A DNA stretch of 64,000 nt. Source: Spirochaetales bacterium (lineage in GTDB: Bacteria; Spirochaetota; Spirochaetia; DSM-2461). The stretch is taken from positions 62,001 to 126,000 of the forward strand of contig JAFGXR010000003.1 in the NCBI GenBank assembly GCA_016936555.1, given 5' to 3'. Shown piece by piece: positions 41,178 through 49,725 of this stretch. Under the pieces are notes generated by a model. That model did no database searches and was not told where the DNA came from. It saw only the letters and a list, made by a program, of their open reading frames with translations. Each line of letters starts with the position of its first letter. Position 1 is the first letter of the stretch. The position numbers and the translations under genes were made by a program.

Positions 41178-41618
41178 CTATCTCCCCTCTTCATCGATAT
41201 AAAAACCGCAATTGACCAGATCTCTCTTGTGATCGGTCAGAACCGTATTGAAGAGTTTAAGCCGGATCATCCCTTCGGGAACCGATTCATCCCGTCCCGA
41301 AGAGGTTTCGCTGATGGTCGTCCGCATGGCTTTTATAGGGCTGTTGCTCCGCAGCATGGCCCCGACCAGTCCGGGCATGGCGCCCGAGAGAACCAGCGTG
41401 TCGCCGGTGATCAGCTGTCTGACCTCCGGTTCATCGACACAGCCGTTGTTGAGAATCAGAGTCTGAACCTCTTTTTCCATCTGTTCCCTCGAGAGATTCA
41501 GAACTCTGAGGATAAAAGCGGTAACCGTTTCTCCTTCAAGGCAGGGAACCAGAACACCTTTCTGCAGTTCCATAGTGAGAATCAGGCTGCCGCTTTCTTC
41601 TTTTCCGATAAATTTCAT
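41178..41618 (-). CDS. Conserved-looking protein of unknown function in the aldehyde oxidoreductase operon
   Basis: 146 residues that I do not recognise. It is soluble, without signal peptide or membrane helix. It has a central NNGCVDEPEVRQLITGDTLV segment and a small hydrophobic GAMPGLVGAMLRSNSP stretch. It lies one base after the aldehyde oxidoreductase stop and before the MoaD-like gene, so it probably assists cofactor insertion, electron transfer or complex assembly. That is inference from position only. Confidence 0.6.
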   Translation of the reverse strand: MKFIGKEESGSLILTMELQKGVLVPCLEGETVTAFILRVLNLSREQMEKEVQTLILNNGCVDEPEVRQLITGDTLVLSGAMPGLVGAMLRSNSPIKAMRTTISETSSGRDESVPEGMIRLKLFNTVLTDHKRDLVNCGFYIDEEGR

Positions 41619-41619
41619 G

Positions 41620-43350
41620 CTACCAGTTGAAAACCTGATCCAGTTCTTCGTCAGTCACATCAAAGATGGCATCATGCGGTGCCAGTCTCTCCCGTTTGAA
41701 GTACATGGGAAGTCTGTCGTGCTCTTTGGTAAAGCCCGCTCTTTTGTTGAACTCCCGTTCCCAGGTCAGAATGTTTTTCCCCAGGGCCGTGACGTCATCA
41801 GCCGTCAGGCTCAGCCCGTGGAAAGCGTTGATCAGATCGACGAAGGCGTTGAATGTTTCGGGCTGGTCGAGGATGGGGAAGGCAATAAAGAGACACATTC
41901 CCGTAGAGTCGATGGCAGCCGTCGCGATCTGGAGGTTCCGTGACAGTTCAATCTGCCCCTGCGGTTTCAACGGATCGACAAATCCCCCCACTTTCAGGAT
42001 GTTGGTGGCAATGGCGTATCCGGCCGTATGGTCAGCCCCCATGGGAGTTGTGGCATAAGTTACGCCGATACCCTGAATCGGCCTCGGGTCATAAGCCGGC
42101 ATAGCCTGTCCCTTGACGACGGGAGCTCTCTCGATACCGAATGTTTTGGCCGTTACGGCGGCACCGCTTCCGAGGATTCTACCCAGAGGCGTTCCGTCCC
42201 CTACTTCCTGAACCAGCTTGATGGCGCCTTCGACATCTCCGAACTCGCAGAGTCCCGCTTCCATGGCCACGCCGATGGTGGCGCCCATTTCTATGGTGTC
42301 CAGACCGAAATCGTCATCCATGCGGTCCATTCTGGCAATGGCATCGAGATCATCGATCCCGCAGTTCGCCCCGTGGGCCCAGACTGTTTCGTACTCGGGC
42401 TGTTTGGTAACGTAATTTCCCTCTTTATCCACATAAGTTCCGGAACACTGGATAACGCATCCCCTGTGGCAGCCGTGGGTCGCCAGTCCGCCCCTTGATG
42501 TTTCCGTTTCCGCCTGGGTTTCCCCGCTGATATTATGGACTTTGTCGAACTGTCCCTTTGTAAAGTTATTGGTGGGGAATCCGCCCGCTTCATTGATGAC
42601 ATTGGACAGAACGTTCGTTCCGTAAGCCGGGAGGCCCTGTCCGGAGACGGCGTGTTTTTTGATGCCGGCAATGAACTCTTTGTTGGCAGCTTTAAAGGCT
42701 TCGTCGTTCACCGGTTTTCTGACAGAGCAACCCGCATCATCGAGAACAAGGGCTTTAATCCCCTTTGAAGCCATGACGGCGCCGACGCCTCCTCTGCCGC
42801 AATGCCTGGTCGGCCTCAGTTCCATATCGGTAACGGCGATGGAGGAGTTGGCCATCTTTCTCTCGCCGGCGGTTCCGATGGACATATAGGCGCATTTGTC
42901 GCCGTATTTGGCGACCAGTTTTTCCACGGCAGCATAATTGTTCAAACCTTTTATATCATCAGCGGGAACAATCTCCACACTGTCTTTTTTAACTACCAGA
43001 GTATAGAGTTTTCCTTCGGGAGATTCCCCTTCGAGAATAATGGCGGCGTATCCGATCCTGGCCAGAACCTGAGCGGCCTGTCCGCCCGCATTGGATTCTT
43101 TGATTGTTCCGGTCAGAGGACTCTTGCAGCCGACGGAGAGACGGCCGGAAATAGCGGCGGCGCTTCCCGACATCAACCCCGGGGCTATAACCAGTTTATT
43201 CTCCGGTCCCAGAGGGTGGCAGAGAGGCGGAACTTCTGTAAAAATGACTTTTGAGGTGAGCGCCCGACCGCCGATACCGGCATAGTCGCCCACTTCTTCG
43301 ACTGAGTATTCCGGTTTGGAACTCATTCTGACGCGTAAGATCTTATCCAT
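41620..43350 (-). CDS. Aldehyde:ferredoxin oxidoreductase family protein (tungsten type)
   Basis: About 576 residues. The N-terminal domain starts MDKILRVRMS and has GIGGRALTSKVI and the pterin-binding SGRLSVGCKSPLTG region. The [4Fe-4S] ligands are Cys-x3-Cys-x3-Cys in HGCHRGCVIQC, with the fourth Cys in STGMCLF. The enzyme oxidises aldehydes to acids with ferredoxin, using a bis-molybdopterin tungsten centre. The start at 43350 is preceded by GGGAG; a longer frame to 43431 would run into a structured leader that matches the Moco/Tuco RNA motif. Two small genes follow in the operon. Confidence 0.92.
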   Translation of the reverse strand: MDKILRVRMSSKPEYSVEEVGDYAGIGGRALTSKVIFTEVPPLCHPLGPENKLVIAPGLMSGSAAAISGRLSVGCKSPLTGTIKESNAGGQAAQVLARIGYAAIILEGESPEGKLYTLVVKKDSVEIVPADDIKGLNNYAAVEKLVAKYGDKCAYMSIGTAGERKMANSSIAVTDMELRPTRHCGRGGVGAVMASKGIKALVLDDAGCSVRKPVNDEAFKAANKEFIAGIKKHAVSGQGLPAYGTNVLSNVINEAGGFPTNNFTKGQFDKVHNISGETQAETETSRGGLATHGCHRGCVIQCSGTYVDKEGNYVTKQPEYETVWAHGANCGIDDLDAIARMDRMDDDFGLDTIEMGATIGVAMEAGLCEFGDVEGAIKLVQEVGDGTPLGRILGSGAAVTAKTFGIERAPVVKGQAMPAYDPRPIQGIGVTYATTPMGADHTAGYAIATNILKVGGFVDPLKPQGQIELSRNLQIATAAIDSTGMCLFIAFPILDQPETFNAFVDLINAFHGLSLTADDVTALGKNILTWEREFNKRAGFTKEHDRLPMYFKRERLAPHDAIFDVTDEELDQVFNW

Positions 43351-43363
43351 ACTATTCTCCCTT

Positions 43364-43463
43364 GTCTGTTTTTCTCCTTTCCAAACACGGGAGGCCCGGG
43401 GATTTCTCCACAGGACCCTTACGGTCGGCACTCCATGGTTTTTTTATCTTTAGGAGAACAGAC
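43364..43463 (-). ncRNA. Moco/Tuco-type riboswitch upstream of the aldehyde oxidoreductase gene
   Basis: The leader (minus strand) has a closing helix, GTCTGTT (43457-43463) with AACAGAC (43364-43370), continued by CTCCT/AGGAG. The conserved 3' core reads GCCTCCCGT, four bases, TGGAAAGG, which matches the Moco RNA motif upstream of E. coli moaA. A CCGACCGTAAGGGTC segment matches the central region. The P3 hairpin is only a short GGA-GAAA-TCC, as in the 'Tuco' variants linked to tungsten cofactor. The helix ends two bases before the GGGAG Shine-Dalgarno, so control is probably at translation. Confidence 0.75.
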
Positions 43464-43483
43464 TCGGAGATAAGTATCTCTTA

Positions 43484-43511
43484 ATTATACAACGGCTGAG
43501 TCATTTGTAAA
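43484..43511 (-). promoter_or_regulatory. Promoter of the aldehyde oxidoreductase operon
   Basis: TTTACA (43506-43511), 16 bases, TATAAT (43484-43489). Transcription near 43477 would start just ahead of the riboswitch closing helix. Confidence 0.65.
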
Positions 43512-43522
43512 TGTTCAATTTT

Positions 43523-44113
43523 TTAATTTGTGAGAAGAGAACAGAGAAGATTCACCTCATCCTCAACATCTTTGAAAGAAAGGGATTCGCGGACAAGTCT
43601 CATAACAAGTCTCTGAGTGTAGGCGATGAGCATATCGATAGTGGCGAATTCTGCAAAATCAACCGAAGAGGGATCAGATAAGTCCAGGACAGTTCCGTAT
43701 TCTCTCGACCTGATCTCCCGTTCCATGAAATCTACATATTTCCTGTCGGGATATCCCTTGCTGAAAAATATATCGAAACAACTGATGAACATATATTCCT
43801 GAAGATGGTTTTCGAGTATATCTTTTATGATAGCTCTGACTTCTCCGGCTGATTTTCCCAGTATATTCCAGGTATCGAAAAAACTTACAGCCGTGAGATT
43901 GAGGATCTGTATATCCACAGCAATTTTTTCTTTGGATTCATAATAGTTGTAAAGACTGCGTCTGGTTATGGAAGCGGCTTCGGCAATGACCTGCATGGAA
44001 ACCCGGTCTATCCCCTGTTCGATAAAGAGCTTTCGGGCTGCTGTGAGGATTTCTCCCCGTTTTTTATTGAGCGTTCTCGAATCGTCGTAGCCGAGATTGT
44101 CCAGATCCATCAT
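43523..44113 (-). CDS. TetR-family regulator (second of a tandem pair)
   Basis: 196 residues. The helix-turn-helix has AARKLFIEQGIDRVSMQVIA then AASITRRSLYNYYESKEKIA. The rest is a poorly conserved ligand domain. The ATG overlaps the TGA of the preceding TetR gene, so the two are translated together, in the same direction as the aldehyde oxidoreductase operon just downstream. They may form a heterodimer or act on different targets. Confidence 0.85.
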   Translation of the reverse strand: MMDLDNLGYDDSRTLNKKRGEILTAARKLFIEQGIDRVSMQVIAEAASITRRSLYNYYESKEKIAVDIQILNLTAVSFFDTWNILGKSAGEVRAIIKDILENHLQEYMFISCFDIFFSKGYPDRKYVDFMEREIRSREYGTVLDLSDPSSVDFAEFATIDMLIAYTQRLVMRLVRESLSFKDVEDEVNLLCSLLTN

Positions 44114-44760
44114 GACGAGGCTCCTTCGATTCCCCGGAGCAGTTTATCGATAAGCAGCACAAAGTCGTGATAGCGGACTATCCCCTGTTCTTTATGAGCC
44201 TCGCTTCTGAAACTGATCCGCTCCATATAAGCTATCAGACTTTCAAAGCAGATTTTGGCCATCAGTTCGGGAGAGACTGTTTCATCCCGGAAGACCCCTC
44301 TCTTCTTCAAATGCGAAAAATAATCAATGATCTGCGTATTGGCCAGAAGATAATTCACAAAGAGATTTTCCTCTCCGATAAGATCATTCCGCTCTCTGGC
44401 GTACTGATCAAAATAAACGGTAAAAGACAGCCGGTCCTGATCTTTGGAAATATAATCATAAAGCGATACGAGACAATGTTTTATACCTTCCCGGTCCATC
44501 TCTTCAGGCTCGAGTTTGTAATTGCAGTTATCCAGAACATCGCCGAGAAGGAGTTTATGAAGGAGAACCGCAAGGTCCTCTTTCGTATCGTAATGATTGT
44601 ACAGTGTTCTCCGGGTCAGGCCGACTGCATCGGCGATATCCACCATAGTCGTTTTGAAAATACCATTGCGGGCGAACAGTCCGAATGAAGTTTCGAGGAT
44701 ACGTCTGCGGGTTTTCAAAATGGTGCGGCTTAGCGCTTTGTCTTCTATATGGTAAAACAT
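44110..44760 (-). CDS. TetR-family regulator (first of a tandem pair)
   Basis: About 216 residues from the ATG at 44760; a GTG at 44802 is possible but would add an unneeded tail. The helix-turn-helix has SFGLFARNGIFKTTMVDIAD then AVGLTRRTLYNHYDTKEDLA, very like its neighbour, so the pair probably arose by duplication followed by divergence. The region upstream has a short TTAC-3-GTAA repeat at 44768-44778 that may be an operator. Confidence 0.85.
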   Translation of the reverse strand: MFYHIEDKALSRTILKTRRRILETSFGLFARNGIFKTTMVDIADAVGLTRRTLYNHYDTKEDLAVLLHKLLLGDVLDNCNYKLEPEEMDREGIKHCLVSLYDYISKDQDRLSFTVYFDQYARERNDLIGEENLFVNYLLANTQIIDYFSHLKKRGVFRDETVSPELMAKICFESLIAYMERISFRSEAHKEQGIVRYHDFVLLIDKLLRGIEGASS

Positions 44761-44870
44761 CACTAAATTACTCGGTAAAATACACCATACAAAAAATTTC
44801 ACACTCCGGCAACGGCTTGAAAGGAGGAACCGGCATTTTTCGATAAAAAAAGGACAATATTAAAAATGAA

Positions 44871-45254
44871 CTAATTCTTTTTTTCCGGAATGGAAAACTT
44901 CCGGCTGTCGAACCGGTCTCCTCCCAGCCAGAGGTCTATCTTGATACCGCTGCCCGTTCTGGCCACATCACAGTGTTTCAGCTGCCACCCCAGAAGATTG
45001 AGCCTGGAGGAGCCAAGGAGGTCATGGCCGGTCATGGCACCGTAATAGCTGGCCAGCTCCGGCCTTTTCCGGCTGTTGAGAGCTTTGTCGATTTTTTTAA
45101 GCTCCTCATCGCTGTGCTCGTTGTCGTCGATTATACAGAGATGAAGACCGTCCTCCTCCTGGTGGAGTGAAATCACCATCCTCATGGGGTCGCCCTCCAG
45201 AATATAACTGGAGATCTCTCCGATGAGATGGAGTATGAAGTCTTTTCTTTTCAT
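44871..45254 (-). CDS. Small protein with degenerate GHKL-ATPase-like features
   Basis: 127 residues, soluble. It opens with a helix (DFILHLIGEISSYILEGDP), then MVISLHQEEDGLHLCIIDDN, which recalls the strand-loop around the D-box of histidine kinase ATPase domains, and ends GSGIKIDLWLG. No complete N, G1 or G2 box is present, so it may be an inactive regulatory relative. It starts one base after the DUF1576-like gene and is certainly co-transcribed with it. Confidence 0.5.
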   Translation of the reverse strand: MKRKDFILHLIGEISSYILEGDPMRMVISLHQEEDGLHLCIIDDNEHSDEELKKIDKALNSRKRPELASYYGAMTGHDLLGSSRLNLLGWQLKHCDVARTGSGIKIDLWLGGDRFDSRKFSIPEKKN

Positions 45255-45255
45255 A

Positions 45256-46533
45256 TCAGAATTCCTCTTTGTTCGTTCTGTACCACTGTATGACGGCGAT
45301 GATAAGCGAAGCCGTCAGACCTCCGGCAAATCCGTTGTTATAGAGATTCATTCCACCATGCCATGATCCCGTCTGGAGAACCATAAGAAGGTGGATCATC
45401 CCGGCCGCCAAACCGACGGGAATACCGAATTCTCCCGCCAGTGGTGCCAGGGTTGTGGAAAAGATGGCTGCCAGCACGGGACCGGGTGACGAGAGAGAGT
45501 TCCCCGTAGCCACTGTCGCGATGATCACACCCGTGACGACCGGCCAGGCATTGGCGATATGGGTACCGAAAGCACCGAAGCCCATAATGGTGAGAAGCCC
45601 GCCGATAACCGCTCCGTTGAAAGGAGCTCCGATCAGGTAAATATAGAGTGAACCGGCCAGACCGATCAGTCCGCTGTTGAAAAGGGTCCCTCCGGCGGAC
45701 ACAAGATCGATAAAATCCGAAGGCAGACGTCCGGGAATGGTGAGGATCTCCCGGAAAGAACTCCACATTTTCCGGCCGTCTCTCTGAATGCCCCCGAGAA
45801 TCAGCAGAAGCGAAAGAGCAGGCACCAGCATGGTCAGAAAGGGAGACGAACCTTCATACCAGAAAAAAGTTCCGGCATATTCGTGACCGAATCCACGCAG
45901 GACCGCCGCGGCGAAAAGTCCGAAAAATCCGCAGGTCAGCCCCATATTGTAGAGATTGTATCCCTGATGGAGGTGGAGCATGGAAACGGCGATCGACGGC
46001 AGAAAAAAACCTGTCACGACACCGCCGGCGGTTCCGGCGAGAATTGCCGGAACCGGAGAAAGCCCCAGTTCCCAGGCGAGAGTACTCACAAGAGGGGCCA
46101 GAGCCGTTCCGAAGAGAGCGATCATCAGGTAGTCCCGGAGTCTCTTGCCGACAAGGCGTGCGGAAAGGTAAACGCCGAGAAATACGGGCAGAATATTCAG
46201 AGGGGTTTTACCGAAAAGCCCGAAGCCCGTCATAGTCAGAACGGCTGCGAAAGTCGGACCCGAAAGGGGAATTCGGGAAAGCAGAATCAGAATCAATCCG
46301 ACAAAGCCGACGAGAGCCCCGTTGAGAAGAGCTCCTCCTATACCGGCAATTTCTATATAATCGTTGATAAGCCGGGCCGGATGGACCTGAATCTCGGCAA
46401 ACCCTCTGATCGTTTCATAAAAACCCGATTCGACGAGGCCGGTGAGAATCATCCCCGTTAACAAAAAAGAGAGAATGATGAGAAGAAAAGTGTGGTTGCT
46501 GATTTCCTTATTAGCCATAGAGGATTTTTGCAT
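45256..46533 (-). CDS. DUF1576-like integral membrane protein with internal duplication
   Basis: 425 residues with about ten or more membrane helices. Two halves repeat: GGALLNGALVGFVGLILILL with TMTGFGLFGKTPLNILPV in the first corresponds to GGTLFNSGLIGLAGSLYIYL with TIMGFGAFGTHIANAWPV in the second, and HQGYNLYNMGL corresponds to HGGMNLYNNGF. Such inverted or tandem duplication is typical of transporters. I recognise it as DUF1576-like; the substrate is unknown. The start may be 46533 or the ATG at 46518. It follows the Cache hybrid kinase after 15 bases. Confidence 0.7.
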   Translation of the reverse strand: MQKSSMANKEISNHTFLLIILSFLLTGMILTGLVESGFYETIRGFAEIQVHPARLINDYIEIAGIGGALLNGALVGFVGLILILLSRIPLSGPTFAAVLTMTGFGLFGKTPLNILPVFLGVYLSARLVGKRLRDYLMIALFGTALAPLVSTLAWELGLSPVPAILAGTAGGVVTGFFLPSIAVSMLHLHQGYNLYNMGLTCGFFGLFAAAVLRGFGHEYAGTFFWYEGSSPFLTMLVPALSLLLILGGIQRDGRKMWSSFREILTIPGRLPSDFIDLVSAGGTLFNSGLIGLAGSLYIYLIGAPFNGAVIGGLLTIMGFGAFGTHIANAWPVVTGVIIATVATGNSLSSPGPVLAAIFSTTLAPLAGEFGIPVGLAAGMIHLLMVLQTGSWHGGMNLYNNGFAGGLTASLIIAVIQWYRTNKEEF

Positions 46534-46548
46534 GAAAAACGGAGCCTA

Positions 46549-48936
46549 TCAATCTATTTCCAGAACTTCACGCAACTTTTTAGCCAGGCTGCCCATGGAA
46601 AAAGGCTTCTGAATAAAGAGAGATCCCGATTCGAGGATATTGTGCTGAACGATGGCGTTATCAGCGTAACCGGACATATAGAGAACTTTCAAATCCGCCC
46701 TCTGTGAGGCCGCTTTTTCGAAAAGCTCCCTGCCGTTCATATCGGGCATGATCACATCGGTAAGCAATAGATCAACTTTGCCCTGGAAGCCTGCGAGAAG
46801 GTTCAGCGCTTCCGTACCGTTATTCCCGCTGAGCACATGATATCCCAGGTCGCGGAGAATCATTTCAGTCAGCTCTTTCACCTGGCTGTTATCTTCGGCG
46901 ACAAGAACAGTTTCAGATCCGCGCCGGCTTTCCCCTTCCATCTCCCGCTCTTCTCCCGGAAGACTTTCCGAACAGAGGGGAAGATATATGTTGAAGGTGG
47001 ATCCCCGTCCCGGCTCACTGTAAACCTGAATATCGCCATTATGCTGGTTGACTATGCCGTATACCGTCGCCAGTCCCAGGCCTATGCCGAATTCCCCTTT
47101 CGTGGAGAAAAAGGGTTCGAAGATCTTATCCTTGATCTCCGGCGCCATCCCCTGCCCCGTATCGCTGATGGCCAGCAGGACATAGAATCCCTGTTCTATG
47201 TTACTGTATTTCCGTCCCGAGCGCTGATCCATTTCCACCACCGTAAGCTCTATGGTGAGGACACCGCCCGACGGCATGGCATCCTGACCATTCACACAGA
47301 GATTGAGAATGACCTGTTCGATCTGCCCCGGATCGGCCATGACGGCGGGAGTGATTTCCGACTCGACTATTTCAATGGAAATATTCTCGCGGATGGTTCT
47401 TTTCAGCAGCTTCTGAAACCCCGTAACCACTTTGTTCAGGTCCAGAGGCTTGTACTCCAGCTCCTGTTTGCGGCTAAACGCGAGCAGCTGCTGTACCAGA
47501 TCGCGGGCTTTTCCTCCCGCGTTGAAGATCTGCCGGATCTGCCGGTTCAAAGACTCTTCCGGTATTTTATTCATCAGCATTTCGCTGTAGCCGAGAATGG
47601 GAGTGAGAAGATTATTCAGGTCATGGGCCACGCCGCTGGCAAGCCTTCCTATGGACTCGACTTTCTGGGTCTGCTGGAGCTGCTCTTCAATACGCGATTT
47701 CTCCTCCAGTTCAATCCGCATCAGTTCAAAGACGCGGGCGGTTTCATCGACTTCCCGGTAGGCTGTCTCTATATTGAGAGGACTTTTCAGGTTGCCGCTC
47801 CCGACAGACTTGGCCGCCCCCTGAAGGCGGAGCAGAGGCTGAACGATCGACCGGGTTATGAGAAACCCGATGAGAATGGTAATCAGCCCGACCGACAGGG
47901 AAATGAAGACTGAAAAAGTCCTGTTCTTTTTCAGTGCTCCGATATAATCATCTTCGGGAATGTAGATCCCCAGGAGCCAGGGCCAGTATGAAGCTTTGAA
48001 CGGAGCGAACATGGCATGAAAGACCTGTCTGTCGTGTTTAAAAGTAAAAAAAAGCTCGCTCTTTTCATCGAGTTCGTACTCTTTGGACAGAAGAGCTTCG
48101 TAAGCTGCTTTGCTGATCTCATCATCCAGCTCTCCGATGGTTGCCAGATGAACCGCGTCATCATCGGTATTGACTGTCAGCCGGCTTTTCTCAGGGTATG
48201 CCAGAACTTTACCCTTATTATCGAGAATAAAGGCTTTTCCGCTTTTGCCTATGCTGAGAGTCGCCAGAAAATCGGAAAGCTCGGATATCTCGATATCGAC
48301 ACCCACAACGCCGTGGAGAGAACCGTTCTCATTGTATACGGGACTGGCTGTCGTTATACCGGGATTCCGCGAAGTGAAAAATACATAAGGATCGGTCCAG
48401 ATCAGGCTTCCGGCTTCAATCGCCTGGCTGAACCAGGGCCTTTTCCTCGGATCATAGGTGTCGCTATTGTCCTGATACCGGTCTTTTTCCTGAAAAAAGA
48501 GATCGGTTTCCCGGAACTGAACGGAGCGTCCGCTCTCGCTTATGGAAATGTTTTTCGTCATAAATCCCTCATCGTTACGACGGGAAACCATGACGAACTC
48601 GCCATCGACCGTTCCATAATAAATATTGGAAAACTGGGAATTGACCAGCAACTGCTCAAAAAAATAATGCTCCATCTCGGTTTTACGGCTCGATGTGACG
48701 ATTTTATTGACCGCCAGGCCGCTGGTCAGAAGGGCCGCATCCCTGGCCGGATAGAGGTGGCTCCGAGATTTGTCTATAGTGTAGGATGAAATATTCCCCA
48801 TAATCTCTCTGGCATGCTCGGTGAAAACCTGCTTGGACGAGACGTAAGTGGACAGGATGATGAAGCTTATGATTCCCATTACGAGACCGGGCATTCCCAG
48901 GATAAGAATCAGGCGAATTGATATTTTCTTTTTCAC
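46549..48936 (-). CDS. Cache-HAMP hybrid sensor histidine kinase with receiver
   Basis: About 795 residues. A first helix (~10-32) and second (~330-350) flank a periplasmic double-Cache domain (for example DTYDPRKRPWFSQAIEAG and VVGVDIEISELSDFLA). HAMP follows, then HisKA with LASGVAHDLNNLLTPILGYS, an ATPase domain with NLCVNGQDAMPSGG and GIGLGLATVYGIV, and a C-terminal receiver with VLVAEDNS, LLLTDVIMPD and FIQKPFS. Cache domains sense small organic molecules. I choose a GTG at 48936 because the promoter places transcription there; ATGs at 48942 and 48957 lie too close to or inside it. It leads an operon with the DUF1576-like gene. Confidence 0.88.
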   Translation of the reverse strand: MKKKISIRLILILGMPGLVMGIISFIILSTYVSSKQVFTEHAREIMGNISSYTIDKSRSHLYPARDAALLTSGLAVNKIVTSSRKTEMEHYFFEQLLVNSQFSNIYYGTVDGEFVMVSRRNDEGFMTKNISISESGRSVQFRETDLFFQEKDRYQDNSDTYDPRKRPWFSQAIEAGSLIWTDPYVFFTSRNPGITTASPVYNENGSLHGVVGVDIEISELSDFLATLSIGKSGKAFILDNKGKVLAYPEKSRLTVNTDDDAVHLATIGELDDEISKAAYEALLSKEYELDEKSELFFTFKHDRQVFHAMFAPFKASYWPWLLGIYIPEDDYIGALKKNRTFSVFISLSVGLITILIGFLITRSIVQPLLRLQGAAKSVGSGNLKSPLNIETAYREVDETARVFELMRIELEEKSRIEEQLQQTQKVESIGRLASGVAHDLNNLLTPILGYSEMLMNKIPEESLNRQIRQIFNAGGKARDLVQQLLAFSRKQELEYKPLDLNKVVTGFQKLLKRTIRENISIEIVESEITPAVMADPGQIEQVILNLCVNGQDAMPSGGVLTIELTVVEMDQRSGRKYSNIEQGFYVLLAISDTGQGMAPEIKDKIFEPFFSTKGEFGIGLGLATVYGIVNQHNGDIQVYSEPGRGSTFNIYLPLCSESLPGEEREMEGESRRGSETVLVAEDNSQVKELTEMILRDLGYHVLSGNNGTEALNLLAGFQGKVDLLLTDVIMPDMNGRELFEKAASQRADLKVLYMSGYADNAIVQHNILESGSLFIQKPFSMGSLAKKLREVLEID

Positions 48937-48944
48937 GTTCATAT

Positions 48945-48973
48945 ATGATAAGTTCATAAAAATAGGGTGTCAA
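48945..48973 (-). promoter_or_regulatory. Promoter of the Cache kinase operon
   Basis: Perfect TTGACA (48968-48973), 17 bases, TATCAT (48945-48950) on the minus strand. The -10 ends eight bases before the GTG at 48936 and two bases before the ATG at 48942. Confidence 0.65.
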
Positions 48974-48978
48974 CAATG

Positions 48979-49011
48979 AAAAAGCCGCTGTTCCGGCAAG
49001 AACGGCGGCTT
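48979..49011 (-). terminator. Rho-independent terminator of the coiled-coil protein gene
   Basis: A 12-bp stem (48982-48993 with 49000-49011, one G-U pair) with loop cggcaa is followed on the minus strand by five T residues. It lies 26 bases past the stop of the gene at 49037-49636 and directly ahead of the next promoter. Confidence 0.8.
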
Positions 49012-49036
49012 CTCTGAAGGATCCATTCGGAAAGTA

Positions 49037-49636
49037 TTACTGAGCTGAGTCCGTTGTTACTTCTTCTCTCAAACTATCCAGCTGTCCGAGGATCGAATCG
49101 AGTTTGGAAGAGACTTCGCTGATTTTAGCTTCCGTATCCGATACGGCTTTCTGCTTTGAAGAAATGGTTTCTTCATTTCTGGCGATAATGGTCTCCCGTC
49201 TGGCGTTGTCGTTGGTAAGAAACTCAACTTCCCCTTTATCGGAGGTGACCTGTTCCGTTAACCGGCTCTGTTCGGTTCGCAAAATCCAGATGACGCTCTT
49301 CAGTTCGGCCCGGCTGGATTCCAGCCGATCGAGAGTTTCTCTGTCCCTGGTTTCCCGGCTGATGGAATTGAGTTCCAGATTTGTTTCCGCTGCGTAACCT
49401 AGATTTTCCGCAATTTTTTCAAGACGAGCTTCCGAAGTTTGAATCCTATTTTCCAGAAAGGCTTTTCTCTCTGTATTGGCTTCTATATTCGTCCTGTGAT
49501 TGTCATTGGCTCTCTGCAATCTCGCGATTTCTTCATTTGTCTCTTTGACATCGACATAGGAAGTCCCGTCCTGAGCCCAAATAGAAAAAACTCCTGCCAG
49601 CAACAGGCAAAGCAATACAACAACTCTGTGCTTCAT
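49037..49636 (-). CDS. Exported coiled-coil protein
   Basis: 199 residues with a clear signal peptide (KHRVVVLLCLLLAGVFSIWA, cleavage near WAQ). The mature part is almost all heptad-like helix rich in Glu, Arg, Leu and Ser, with no cysteines or enzymatic motifs. It is probably a periplasmic structural or adaptor protein. GGAGGGAGAG precedes the ATG. It follows the acidic-tail membrane gene and ends at a strong terminator. Confidence 0.7.
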   Translation of the reverse strand: MKHRVVVLLCLLLAGVFSIWAQDGTSYVDVKETNEEIARLQRANDNHRTNIEANTERKAFLENRIQTSEARLEKIAENLGYAAETNLELNSISRETRDRETLDRLESSRAELKSVIWILRTEQSRLTEQVTSDKGEVEFLTNDNARRETIIARNEETISSKQKAVSDTEAKISEVSSKLDSILGQLDSLREEVTTDSAQ

Positions 49637-49725
49637 CTCTCCCTCCTGATAATTTTCTATCTTTATTGAAATTATAAGAAGCTCATGGAGAATTTACAAA
49701 TTCACTGCGAAGAAAAAATGAGAAA

